Source: JAOUGY01 sp963825585
GTDB taxonomy: Bacteria; Actinomycetota; Acidimicrobiia; Spongiisociales; ZC4RG35
Assembly (NCBI GenBank): GCA_963825585.1
Contig: CAWGTX010000006.1
Location: 372,001 to 436,000, forward strand
Direction: 5' to 3'
Length of the DNA: 64,000 bases
Shown here: positions 16,616 through 25,824 of the stretch, piece after piece
Layout: each line of letters opens with the position of its first letter
Numbering within the stretch: position 1 is the stretch's first letter
Position numbers and translations under genes: made by a program
The notes under the pieces: model-generated
Told to the model about the DNA's origin: nothing
The model's input: the letters and a program-made list of their open reading frames with translations, nothing else
Databases searched by the model: none

Positions 16616-18600
16616 ATCAGGAGAAGATGTCGCCGTTCGATCGATTCGCTGCGTCGTCGGTTGCGATCCTGTTCGGAATCTCCCAGCCCGTTCTGGACCT
16701 GTTCGGGCGGTTTCCGGCGTTCTTCGGGGCACGCCTGTCACCCCGGTCTGACATCGTCCTGCTCGGAGTATTCGCGGCTCTGATGGTGCCTGGGATCGCA
16801 GGAGTGCTCTCGCTCGGCAAGGGACGTCTTGGTCACCTTGGATTCTTCCTAGGAACGAGCGTTGGCCTCTTCGCATTTGGTGCACGTATCCCCGCCGCAT
16901 TCGGAGTCGAGAGTGACGTACTGTGGCTGCTGTGCGCTGGTGTGGTGGCGCTCGGAGGAGTCTGGCTGCTGGAGCATCGGGAAGCTGCCAGAACGTTCGC
17001 TCGTTTCCTGGTTGTAGCCCCCCTGGTCTCGCTTGCGGTCTTCCTCGTGGCTTCGTCGACGGGTCAGACGCTCCGTGCTCCGAGCACGCCCCTCCCAACC
17101 GTCGCAGCACCGGGCGCGCCGGCGCCGATAGTCGTCATCGTGTTCGATGAACTACCGCTCGCCTCGTTGATCACACCGGAGGGCACGATCAACGATGAGT
17201 GGTATCCGAACTTCCATCGTCTGGCCGACGACTCCATTTGGTATCGAAATGCGGCGACAACGCAGCAACAGACAGATGGTGCCCTGCCGACCATCCTCAC
17301 GGGAACGAACGTCACGCCCGGCAGCCAGCCCGTGCTCGCCGAGCACCCGAACAATCTCTTCACGCTCCTCCGAGGACACTATGACCTCCGGGTCGTCGAA
17401 GGATTGACCACCTTGTGCCCTCTCGAATGCCCTGAAATCGTTGAGCAGTCGGGTCCTCTGGAAAGGTGGGGGACGATTCTGCCTGATGTATGGGTCGCAG
17501 CGTCTCATCAGCTTCTGCCGCCCACCATTCGTAGTCGCCTTCCGACGATTGCGGAACAATGGGGCCGGTTCGGCGATCTGCGCTTCCGCGATCTCATTCG
17601 GAACGACCGTCGCTCCATCGTGGATGACTTCATCGCGGACATCGCGAATCGGCCGGACCGGGGTCGGCCCCCCCTGTACTTCCTGCACTCGATGCTACCC
17701 CACCGCCCTTGGCAGCATCTACCGGATGGCCGGGTCATAGCCGACATCGAGCAGGATCCACCTGGGCTGGTGAACCGAACGTGGCGCGACCAATGGGCTG
17801 CGAACCTAGCGATGCAGCGCCACCTCATGTCCGTCCAGTTCACTGATAGCGTCCTCGGCGAGGTCATGTCGGCGTTGAAGGCATCTGGCATCTACGACGA
17901 GGCTTTGATCGTGGTTATGTCGGACCACGGTATCTCGCTCGAGCTCGATCAGGAGTACCTTCGGAAGGTGACCGACGAGAACATGGGGCAGGTCGGAGCG
18001 ATACCGATGCTGGTCAAGCTACCTGGTGGCGAAGGAGGTGGAACGATCGACGACTACCGGGCCGAGTCTCCCGACATCCTACCGACCATCGCGGACATCA
18101 TCGAGATCGAAGTGCCGTGGATGGTGGACGGCGTCTCCCTGGTCGGCGACGGTCGCCCGAATCGCGAACGGACCACAGCTTTTGGTATTGCTTCGACGGC
18201 CACATGGGGCGTGTCCGGACAGGAGAAGTACGAGGTGGCAAGCCGGATCGAAGAGCTCTTCCCCTTGGGTGATGTCTTCAATCTCACGCTCCCGGCGGAC
18301 ATTGCCTGGCTGGGCCGACTGTCCGACGATCTCGAGCCGTGCAGCGAGTGCAGATTGACGGATGCTGATCTTTACGAGGACGTGGATCCAGCGGCCATGG
18401 TTGTGCCCGCCGTCGTCAGGGGTGTGATCGACGGGCTTGGAGAACCTGGGCGACGCATCGGCGTCGTGGTGAACGGCGCCATCCAAGCTGTGACCTACTC
18501 CTTCGAGAGCGCTGCCGGCTCACGTGAGCTGCAGGCGGCGATTGATCCATCAGCGCTCAGAGCCGGGGCCAACGACGTGTGGTTTGTCGAACTACCGTGA
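16606..18600 (+). CDS. Membrane sulfatase-like protein (alkaline phosphatase superfamily)
   Basis: This is a 664-residue protein whose GTG start lies 5 bp after AGGAG. The first about 160 residues hold roughly five membrane helices. A sulfatase/phosphoethanolamine or phosphoglycerol-transferase domain follows: metal-binding FDE near 180, the nucleophile region TTQQQTDGALPTIL with its Thr near 217, SMLPHRPW, and SDHG near 438. LTA-synthase-type enzymes with this layout transfer headgroups to envelope glycans or lipids. The target is unknown. Its start overlaps the natural stop of the GT87-like gene, suggesting joint expression. It is convergent with uvrA, with 2 bp between the stops. Confidence 0.8.
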   Translation: MEVDQEKMSPFDRFAASSVAILFGISQPVLDLFGRFPAFFGARLSPRSDIVLLGVFAALMVPGIAGVLSLGKGRLGHLGFFLGTSVGLFAFGARIPAAFGVESDVLWLLCAGVVALGGVWLLEHREAARTFARFLVVAPLVSLAVFLVASSTGQTLRAPSTPLPTVAAPGAPAPIVVIVFDELPLASLITPEGTINDEWYPNFHRLADDSIWYRNAATTQQQTDGALPTILTGTNVTPGSQPVLAEHPNNLFTLLRGHYDLRVVEGLTTLCPLECPEIVEQSGPLERWGTILPDVWVAASHQLLPPTIRSRLPTIAEQWGRFGDLRFRDLIRNDRRSIVDDFIADIANRPDRGRPPLYFLHSMLPHRPWQHLPDGRVIADIEQDPPGLVNRTWRDQWAANLAMQRHLMSVQFTDSVLGEVMSALKASGIYDEALIVVMSDHGISLELDQEYLRKVTDENMGQVGAIPMLVKLPGGEGGGTIDDYRAESPDILPTIADIIEIEVPWMVDGVSLVGDGRPNRERTTAFGIASTATWGVSGQEKYEVASRIEELFPLGDVFNLTLPADIAWLGRLSDDLEPCSECRLTDADLYEDVDPAAMVVPAVVRGVIDGLGEPGRRIGVVVNGAIQAVTYSFESAAGSRELQAAIDPSALRAGANDVWFVELP

Positions 18601-18602
18601 CG

Positions 18603-21431
18603 TCACGAGAACGCGGCGATAACATCCCTGAGGAACTTGCCGGTGTAACTCTCTCCCACCTCTGCCACCTCTTCAGGTGTCCCGGTTGCGATGATGAGAC
18701 CGCCGCCGGACCCGCCCTCCGGGCCGAGGTCGATGACGTGGTCGACGGACTTGATGACGTCGAGGTTGTGTTCGATGACGAGCACGGTGTTGCCGGTGTC
18801 GACGAGGCGCTGCAGAACCTGCAACAGCTTGCGAATGTCTTCGAAGTGCAGACCGGTGGTGGGCTCGTCGAGGATGTAGAAGGTCCTACCGGTCGAACGC
18901 TTGCCGAGCTCGGAGGCGAGTTTGATCCGCTGTGCCTCTCCACCCGAGAGGGTGGTGGCCGGTTGGCCGAGCCGAACGTAGCTCAGGCCGACGTCGTAGA
19001 GGGTCTGCAGGATTCGGGCGATCTTGGGCTGGTTCTCGAAGAACTCGAGCGCCTCCTCGACCGACATCTGGAGAACGTCGGAGATGGTGTGGCCCTTCCA
19101 CATGATCTCGAGTGTCTCGCGGTTGTAGCGCTTGCCTCCGCAGATCTCACACGGCACGTAGACATCGGGGAGGAAGTGCATCTCGATCTTGATGGTGCCG
19201 TCGCCGGCGCAGGCCTCGCAGCGGCCCCCCGAGACGTTGAACGAGAACCGTCCGGGCTGATAGCCCCGGGCGCGGGCCTCGTTGGTCGATGAGAACAACG
19301 TTCGAATGTGGTCGAACAGTCCGGTGTAGGTGGCCGGGTTGGAGCGGGGGGTGCGCCCGATCGGCGACTGGTCGATGTTGATGACCTTGTCGATGTGTTC
19401 GATGCCCTCGATCTTCTTGTGACGGCCCGGGTTCGACCGCGACCGGTAGATCTTCTGATGGAGGGCCTTCGAGAGGATGTCCTCGACCAGCGTCGACTTG
19501 CCAGACCCCGACACACCGGTGACGGCTACGAACGACCCGAGCGGGATGGTCATGTCGACGTTGCGCAGGTTGTTCTCGGTGGCGCCCAGCACCCTGATGG
19601 CGTTGCCGTTCCCGATCCGTCGGGTGGGCGGGACCTCGATCCGGCGACGTCCCGCCAGGTAGTCGCCGGTGACCGAGTCGGCGGCCGAGCACAGGTCGGC
19701 GAACGTTCCCTGCGCCACCACGAAACCGCCGTGCTCGCCGGCACCCGGTCCGATGTCGACGATGTGGTCGGCGACACGAATCGTGTCCTCGTCGTGTTCG
19801 ACGACGATCAGCGTGTTGCCCAGGTCGCGGAGACGGATGAGCGTCTCGATCAGGCGCTGGTTGTCGCGTTGATGGAGCCCGATCGAGGGCTCGTCGAGGA
19901 TGTAGAGCACTCCCACCAGACCCGACCCGATCTGGGTGGCCAAGCGGATGCGCTGCGCCTCTCCTCCGGCCAGCGTGGCCGCGGAGCGGGCCAGCGTCAG
20001 GTACTCGAGCCCGACATCGAGCAGGAACCGGAGACGGGCACGGATCTCCTTCAGTACCCGCTCGGCGATCGTTGCCTCACGTTCGGTCAGCTCGACGCGT
20101 TCGAGGAATCGGTGCGTCTCGCCCAGCGACATCGAGGACAGCCGGTGGATGCCCATTCCGGCGATGGTGACGGCCATCGACACCGGGTTCAGCCGACCCC
20201 CCGAACATGTCTCGCACGGCACCTCCCGCATGTACTCCTCGTAGTACTCGCGGGCGTTGTCGGACTCCGCACCCTCGTGGCGACGCGACAGGAACGGAAG
20301 CACGCCCTCGTAGGTGGCCGAGTACTCGCGTTTGCGGCCGAACCGGTTGGCGTAGGAGACCCTGATCTTACGATCGCCGGTGCCGTCGAGGATGGTCTTG
20401 CGGACCTTGGCCGGGAGATCCTTCCATGGTGTGGTGAGCGAGAAGCCCATCTCCTCGGCGATGCCTTCGAGCATCCGCTGGAAGTACTTCATCTTGTTGC
20501 CCGACCAGGGCGCCACGGCACCTTCGGCGATCGACCGGTCTGGATCGGGGATCACCAGGTCGGGGTCGACCTGGAATCGGGTGCCGATCCCGGAGCAGTC
20601 GACACAGGCGCCATAGGGGCTGTTGAACGAGAAGTTGCGGGGCTGGAGTTCCTCGAAGCTGAACCCGTCGAGCGGGCAGGCGAGATGTTGGCTGAAGGTG
20701 AGGGTGGGCCCGTCGGTCACATCGATGTCGACCACGCCCTCGGTGAGGCCCAAAGCCGTTTCGAGTGACTGGGTGAGACGCTGGTCGATGCCCGGCTTGC
20801 TCACGAGACGGTCGACCACCACCTCGATGGTGTGCTGGTAGTAGCGGTCGAGCTTGATGTCCTCGGTGAGATCCCGCACCTCCCCGTCGATGCGGGCGCG
20901 GGCGAAGCCCTGCGAGGCGAGGTCCTTGAGCATCGCCTCGTACTCGCCCTTGCGGCCCCGGATGACCGGAGCCAGCACCTGGAAACGAGTGCCCTCGGGT
21001 AGTTCGAGGATCTTGTCCACGATCTGCTGGGGGGTCTGTTTCACCAGCGGTGTGCCGTCGTGCGGGCAGTGCGGGATGCCGATGCGGGCGTACAGCAGGC
21101 GCAGGTAGTCCCAGATCTCGGTGACGGTGCCGACGGTGGACCGTGGATTGCGGCTGGCCGTCTTCTGGTCGATGGAGATTGCCGGTGACAGGCCCTCGAT
21201 GAAGTCCACATCGGGCTTGTCCATCTGGCCCAGGAACTGGCGGGCATAGGCGGACAGCGACTCGACGTAGCGACGCTGACCCTCGGCATAGATGGTGTCG
21301 AACGCCAGCGACGACTTCCCCGACCCCGACAGGCCGGTGAAGACGATCAACTTGTCGCGCGGCAGCTCCAACGACAGGTTCTTGAGGTTGTGTTCGCGAG
21401 CACCGCGAATGAGGATGGTGTCGATCGACAT
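18603..21431 (-). CDS. uvrA: Excinuclease ABC subunit A
   Basis: This 942-residue DNA damage sensor is a tandem ABC ATPase. Walker A motifs are GLSGSGKSS (about 33) and GVSGSGKST (about 630). ABC signatures LAGGEAQRIRLA and LSGGEAQRIKLA, and both LDEPS/LDEPT Walker B motifs, are intact. The C-terminal zinc finger CEACAGDG...CEICGG keeps four cysteines. The first zinc site is altered: ACPLDGFS replaces the CxxC seen in E. coli, although CVDC downstream remains. A LexA-like box lies 54 bp upstream of the ATG. Confidence 0.98.
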   Translation of the reverse strand: MSIDTILIRGAREHNLKNLSLELPRDKLIVFTGLSGSGKSSLAFDTIYAEGQRRYVESLSAYARQFLGQMDKPDVDFIEGLSPAISIDQKTASRNPRSTVGTVTEIWDYLRLLYARIGIPHCPHDGTPLVKQTPQQIVDKILELPEGTRFQVLAPVIRGRKGEYEAMLKDLASQGFARARIDGEVRDLTEDIKLDRYYQHTIEVVVDRLVSKPGIDQRLTQSLETALGLTEGVVDIDVTDGPTLTFSQHLACPLDGFSFEELQPRNFSFNSPYGACVDCSGIGTRFQVDPDLVIPDPDRSIAEGAVAPWSGNKMKYFQRMLEGIAEEMGFSLTTPWKDLPAKVRKTILDGTGDRKIRVSYANRFGRKREYSATYEGVLPFLSRRHEGAESDNAREYYEEYMREVPCETCSGGRLNPVSMAVTIAGMGIHRLSSMSLGETHRFLERVELTEREATIAERVLKEIRARLRFLLDVGLEYLTLARSAATLAGGEAQRIRLATQIGSGLVGVLYILDEPSIGLHQRDNQRLIETLIRLRDLGNTLIVVEHDEDTIRVADHIVDIGPGAGEHGGFVVAQGTFADLCSAADSVTGDYLAGRRRIEVPPTRRIGNGNAIRVLGATENNLRNVDMTIPLGSFVAVTGVSGSGKSTLVEDILSKALHQKIYRSRSNPGRHKKIEGIEHIDKVINIDQSPIGRTPRSNPATYTGLFDHIRTLFSSTNEARARGYQPGRFSFNVSGGRCEACAGDGTIKIEMHFLPDVYVPCEICGGKRYNRETLEIMWKGHTISDVLQMSVEEALEFFENQPKIARILQTLYDVGLSYVRLGQPATTLSGGEAQRIKLASELGKRSTGRTFYILDEPTTGLHFEDIRKLLQVLQRLVDTGNTVLVIEHNLDVIKSVDHVIDLGPEGGSGGGLIIATGTPEEVAEVGESYTGKFLRDVIAAFS

Positions 21432-21483
21432 GGCCCCGTTTGGCTCCGACGTCTAGGCCACTCGATGCTAATGCAGGTTCGCA

Positions 21484-21499
21484 GCGAACGCATGTTCGA
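21484..21499. promoter_or_regulatory. LexA (SOS) box upstream of uvrA
   Basis: GCGAACGCATGTTCGA matches the Gram-positive SOS box CGAACRNRYGTTYG exactly in its 14-base core, and the mycobacterial TCGAAC-N4-GTTCGA with one mismatch. It lies 54-68 bp upstream of the uvrA ATG. Together with the box in front of uvrB this supports DNA-damage induction by LexA. Confidence 0.8.
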
Positions 21500-21545
21500 T
21501 GGAGTTTGCTGTTCAGGAGGGTGCTGCGCGTGCCGATGGATCCGC

Positions 21546-21710
21546 ATGCAATTGATCGTCGCCTACCTCGACGCAGGAACCGGGAGCCTTCTTCTGCAGG
21601 CCCTTCTCGGCGGTTTGGCCGGTCTCGGCGTGGCTCTCCGCGCGTTCAGGATGAGACTTCTCACTCGGCGACCCAGCGAGCCCGACGAGGGTTCCGAGCA
21701 CACCTCCTGA
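21546..21710 (+). CDS. Small single-pass membrane protein (YLDAGTGS type)
   Basis: A 54-residue protein with IVAYLDAGTGSLLLQALLG, then a second hydrophobic stretch and a basic tail. I recall many small membrane proteins with Y(I/L)DPGTGS near envelope-polysaccharide genes, where function is unknown. The ATG at 21546 has no close Shine-Dalgarno (an AGGAGG is 25 bp upstream), so the start is uncertain. It lies between uvrA and the flippase-like gene, divergent from uvrA. Confidence 0.5.
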   Translation: MQLIVAYLDAGTGSLLLQALLGGLAGLGVALRAFRMRLLTRRPSEPDEGSEHTS

Positions 21711-21835
21711 TCGCGGCGAGGCACCGGGAGCGATACCTGATCAGGGTTGGGACCGGTGGGCTTTCCGCGCGGGACCGCGGCGTCGGGCGCCATGGCCGCT
21801 TCGCATTGGACGACTCCTCCTGCGGCCGCTGCTCG

Positions 21836-22732
21836 TCATGTCGTTTTGCGGTGGCCCAACGCTGAAACGACGAAGCCGAGGGCTTCGGCGGCGAGCATCG
21901 CCACGCGGTGCATGAGCGCAAGCGCCAGAACGTTGCCGAAGTTGGTCGAGACGCTCAGGGCGAGGGCGAGGGCTCCCTCCCGGACACCCGCTCCAGCCGG
22001 AAACGGAACCGCCAGGAATCCCACGGTCCACGCAAACGCAAAGGCTCCCATCAAACCGCCGTACCCCGGAAGCCCTGAATCCGAGCGCCCAAGCAGGACG
22101 ATCGCAGACGAGAGCGCGACCATTCCCACGACACACGCCGAGAGGGCGGCGGCTTTGGCTGGTCGCCCCGTCATCAGTTCCGGGAGACGCGGGAGCGAAC
22201 GTACGGGGCCGAACTTACTGATCCGATCGATCAGAAGGTTGGCGACTCCTGCCACATCGGTGAGCAGGATCCAAGCGGAACCGATCGATCCACCCAGCAG
22301 ACAAATCAAACCGAGTGACCGTTGTGCTGGCTCGAGAAGCATGGCGGATCCGGCGAGCAGGCCGGCACACACCATCATCGCTGAGTGCGTGACGAGCCGG
22401 GCGACAGAGGAACTGGTCGAGGTGTCGTAATCCTTCGACAGAACCACCTGACTCGCGGGCATCGAGACTCCGCCGGGGATGTACTTGGCAGGTTGCGCCA
22501 TGAGGAAGCGACGGATGAGGGCGGTTCGAGGAGCGCCTTCGGGATGGAGACGCGCCCACGCCCATCCGAGAGAAAGAAGGCCCACCAAACAGAGCCCAAC
22601 CGCGCCCGCGAAGCCCAACGAATCGACCTGAACCGCAGCGACGAAGTCCGACCAGTTTCTGGCGAGGGCGATCGAGATGAAAACGACACCCAGGCCGAGG
22701 AGAGCGATCTGGAGGCGTCTCCCCGTCGTCAC
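21836..22732 (-). CDS. UPF0104/LPG-synthase-TM-like membrane protein
   Basis: A 298-residue polytopic membrane protein. QPAKYIPGGVSMPASQ and AVPFPAGAGVREGALAL are the two hallmark loops of the UPF0104 family (the flippase-like part of MprF and archaeal AglD). The family is linked to lipid or lipid-linked glycan translocation. The GTG at 22732 overlaps the stop of the upstream methyltransferase as GTGA; an ATG at 22756 is an alternative. With the GT2 and methyltransferase genes it forms a three-gene coupled operon. Confidence 0.8.
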   Translation of the reverse strand: MTTGRRLQIALLGLGVVFISIALARNWSDFVAAVQVDSLGFAGAVGLCLVGLLSLGWAWARLHPEGAPRTALIRRFLMAQPAKYIPGGVSMPASQVVLSKDYDTSTSSSVARLVTHSAMMVCAGLLAGSAMLLEPAQRSLGLICLLGGSIGSAWILLTDVAGVANLLIDRISKFGPVRSLPRLPELMTGRPAKAAALSACVVGMVALSSAIVLLGRSDSGLPGYGGLMGAFAFAWTVGFLAVPFPAGAGVREGALALALSVSTNFGNVLALALMHRVAMLAAEALGFVVSALGHRKTT

Positions 22733-23385
22733 AGACGGATGAGAGCGGTGTTCCACATGGCGGCGGTGGACACTTCAACCCGTTCGAAGTGCTCGCCGAG
22801 GAACCGATTGAACCCACCCGTCGACCAATGCTGGACGTGACCTGGCGTGTTGCCCAAATCGCGCAGGTACGCGCCCCGGGCCATGTTGCCGATACGCCAC
22901 CAGGGTTCGTTCGGAACCGTGATGAGACACGAGGAGCGTGCCACTCTGCGAAGTTCTTCCAACGCCTTGGTGGGGGTGTCGAGATGTTCGAAGACCTCCG
23001 TGGCGACCACGAGGTCGAACGAGTCGTCTGCGAATGGCAGGTCGTACACGGATGCGGCCAGGAAGTGTCCCTCGCTCACATTTCGTGGGCCCTCACTGAC
23101 GGCCGAGACCTCGAGGTCGCAGCCGACCACCACCGATGACGACAGCGCCTGGGATAGGACGGCGGTGGTACGGCCCTCACCGCAACCGACGTCCAGGATG
23201 GAGTCGTGGGGTACCGACGATGCCATGTCCACCAGTCGTCGGTGGAAGGTGTGCATCATCCGGACGACGATCGGGTTGGTCGACCCGTGCTTGTCGTAGT
23301 GGTTGCCCGGGACGTTCCGGACGACACCGTCATCGGCGGCCTCGTTGCTGCGGACCACTTTCACCGGACGTTCGCGTTTGGTCAT
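22729..23385 (-). CDS. SAM-dependent methyltransferase
   Basis: A 218-residue class I methyltransferase with motif I SILDVGCGEGRTT (about 62-74), VVGCDLE, FDLVVATEVFEHL and a C-terminal region common in Methyltransf_11 proteins of glycan loci. The ATG at 23385 overlaps the GT2 stop as ATGA; the longer open frame upstream is an artefact over the GT2 gene. It probably acts on a sugar, lipid or quinone-like acceptor made by this operon; unproven. Confidence 0.82.
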   Translation of the reverse strand: MTKRERPVKVVRSNEAADDGVVRNVPGNHYDKHGSTNPIVVRMMHTFHRRLVDMASSVPHDSILDVGCGEGRTTAVLSQALSSSVVVGCDLEVSAVSEGPRNVSEGHFLAASVYDLPFADDSFDLVVATEVFEHLDTPTKALEELRRVARSSCLITVPNEPWWRIGNMARGAYLRDLGNTPGHVQHWSTGGFNRFLGEHFERVEVSTAAMWNTALIRL

Positions 23386-24296
23386 GCCGCCCGCCTCGGT
23401 GCAGTGGCCGGCATCACGTCGTGTCGCTTCTTGCTGAGCTGGACGAGGAGGTCGGCGAGCATCCCCAGAATTCCGAGGCCGACGCTCAAACCGGCGAGCA
23501 GGAGCGTGTTGCCGGCCACCTTGAAGTCCGAGGCGATCAGGTCGTACACGAGCTTTCCGGTGGCGGTCAGACCGGTGATGATGGCAAGCGGCCCGAACAC
23601 CCGGAATGGCTCGTACATGAGTGTCATGCGGATCACCTGGAGGAGGTATCTGCGGGTGTCCGCCCACCAGTGGAACTTCGACTTCCCGGCCCGGGCGGCG
23701 TACGGGATGGGCACGAACTTGACGGAGTAGCCGTTGGCGAGGAACGCCATGGTGATGGTGGTGACGCACGAGAAGCCGCGTGGGAGCAGATAGAGGAACT
23801 GCTCACCGACGTCGCGCCTGAACGCCCGGAAACCGGAGTTGAGGTCGGGGATCTTGGTGTCGGTGAGATAGGCGGCGAGCCTGCGGATGACCCACTTGGC
23901 GGGTGTCCGGAGGAGCTTCAGAGTCCCCTCCTCGGATGTGCGGGCGCCGACCACGTGGTCGAATCCGTCGATGGAGGCCACCAACTCCGGGATCTTGTGG
24001 TTGGGATACGTCATGTCGACGTCGGTCCATACGACATAGGTGCCCCGAGCCGCCATCGAACCGTATTTGCGGGCGGAGCCCGATCCGCGGTTGGTGGCGA
24101 ACTGGATGAGGCGAATGCCCTCGATCTCGCGCAGACGGTCGCCCGAGCCGTCGGTCGACCCGTCGTCGACCACGATGATCTCGAAGGAGTAGTCGGATGC
24201 TTCGAGGGACGTGCGGATCCGGTCCAACTCGTCGTCCAGATGACCGCGTTCGTTGAACACGGGAAGAATCACGGAGATGTCGACGACGTCGCTCAT
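23382..24296 (-). CDS. Family 2 glycosyltransferase with C-terminal membrane helices (DPM/GtrB-like)
   Basis: A 304-residue enzyme with an N-terminal GT-A domain: VILPVFNE, VVDDGSTDGS and the metal-binding TDVD (92-94). Two hydrophobic segments follow after about residue 230. This matches polyprenyl-phosphate mannose/glucose synthases that charge a lipid carrier at the inner leaflet. The ATG at 24296 is chosen because it begins right before the conserved strand. The downstream methyltransferase and flippase-like genes overlap it, so charging, modification and translocation of a lipid-linked sugar is a plausible joint role. Confidence 0.88.
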   Translation of the reverse strand: MSDVVDISVILPVFNERGHLDDELDRIRTSLEASDYSFEIIVVDDGSTDGSGDRLREIEGIRLIQFATNRGSGSARKYGSMAARGTYVVWTDVDMTYPNHKIPELVASIDGFDHVVGARTSEEGTLKLLRTPAKWVIRRLAAYLTDTKIPDLNSGFRAFRRDVGEQFLYLLPRGFSCVTTITMAFLANGYSVKFVPIPYAARAGKSKFHWWADTRRYLLQVIRMTLMYEPFRVFGPLAIITGLTATGKLVYDLIASDFKVAGNTLLLAGLSVGLGILGMLADLLVQLSKKRHDVMPATAPRRAA

Positions 24297-24475
24297 GCCG
24301 GGCACGATAGCGGCGGAGCCGTCCGCTCCCAGTGGAACCGGCCGGCCGTTCCAGGAGAGCTGACTCTTCATAGCCGGCGGGTGCCTCCATGGCTGCGAGG
24401 ATCGGGGTACGAGCCGAGCCGACGATTTCGGATCTCCGAGGCCGACGATCCCCCGATGCGCTCAAGGAGACGATG

Positions 24476-25824
24476 ATGCGCGACGATGAGGCCTTGATGC
24501 TGGATGACATGACCGGTTCCGCCATCGCGCGCTGGATCCAACGCATGGTGAATCGCGTGTTCGTCGCCACATTCCTACCCGTTCTCGCCGTGTACCTACT
24601 GACCGCCACGTACTCCCGTCCATGGCACATCGATGCGATGACCAATGCGGTGACGGCCCGGTCGATCGGGGCCACCGGGTCCCCGCTCCTGCCCGATCAC
24701 GTCGAGGCTGCCACCGAGGACCAGTTCGGGAACGTGGGATGGATCGTGATGAGCCCGAGGGGCCCGATCTCTCAGTACCCACCCGGAACGGCACTGCTCG
24801 CCGCACCGCTGTACGCAGTGTGGGGAGGCTCGATGACGGCGGTCGAGATGCAGGGCGAGCAACCGGCCGGACCTGGATCCGGTGACCTTTCCCGGTGCCC
24901 CCACTCGCTCCCGCGGCGTTGACGGCGGCGTCGTTCACGGCACTGGCGGCCGGACTGGTGGCCCTCATGTCACGGGCCGTCGGTGCCACCCCGCTGCAAG
25001 GCGTCCTGACCGGCTACACCGCCGCCTTCGCCACCGGTACTGGAGCGTGTCCTCGAATCAGCTGTGGCAGCACGGGCCGGCTTCGGCGGCGGTGGCCGCT
25101 GCGGTGTACGGATGCATGACCAACCGTCGGGTCGTCGGGCGGCCTCGGATTCGCGGCTGCGATCCTGATTCGGCCCCACCTTGCCATCATCGCGGCGGTC
25201 GTCGGTGTCGGGTTGGCCGTGTCAGAGACGGTCCTGGAAGCCGCTCCTCCAGGTCGGCCTCGCCTCAGCCTGGGATTTGGCGGCGCATCTCGGTTTCAAC
25301 TGGTGGGTCTGGGGCGAGCTCACGGTGAGCGGCGGCTACGGCACCTACTTCACGGATGCGCTTCTCGCCAACGACATGGGCTGGTACGTCAGGAATGTGA
25401 TCGGATCGCTGATCGACCCGGCCCGCGGAGTCCTGGTCGGCGTCCCCTCTGTTCCTCTTCCTGCTCCCCGGCCTGAGGCAGGCGTGGAGCGACGGCCGAT
25501 CCGGCGGTGCGTTATGCGGCGGTCGGATCGGTGGTCTACATGCTGGTTCAGCTCCGGGCGAATCGATTCTCGGGCGGCGACGGCCATTTCGCCTACCGGT
25601 ATCCGCTCGAGCCCCTCACGGCCTCGGCCCCGCTCCTCTTCCTGGCGTTCACGTCGTGGGTCGGGCGCCATCGGCGGGTGTTGCGATACTTCGGATTCGC
25701 AGTGGTCCTCTCGTGCTGTCCCTCAGCTCATCTGGGCCGTGCTGAGGTGATCGCCAGGACCGGACATACCGAGCCGGCCCACGTGACTCTCGCCGCGCAT
25801 CCGAACGCGAGGTGGGGCCAATGA
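24476..25824 (+). pseudogene. GT-C-like membrane protein, paralogue 1, about seven frameshifts
   Basis: Pieces of one membrane protein are spread over all three plus frames: SQYPPGTALLAAPLYAV (to about 24870), LAPAALTAASFTALAAG (24905-25040), NQLWQHGPASAAVAA (to about 25135), RPHLAIIAAVVGVG (to about 25245), WWVWGELTVSGGYG (to about 25450), then YAAVGSVVYMLVQLRANRFS to the stop. In order they align with the neighbour at 25821-27004. At least one break is a homopolymer change (TTTCCCGG near 24890). AAGGAG lies 6 bp before the ATG. The stop overlaps the next ATG as ATGA. Confidence 0.6.

Noticed and set aside
15238..18600. A single 1,120-residue open frame read as a true two-domain protein
   Set aside because: A one-base shift near 16494 restores a natural membrane-protein end and stop overlapping a GTG with a good ribosome site; the fusion is best explained by the indel.
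22729..23769. His-rich N-terminal extension of the methyltransferase
   Set aside because: It is the antisense-frame reading of the overlapping GT2 gene; the ATG at 23385 with ATGA overlap is a far better start.
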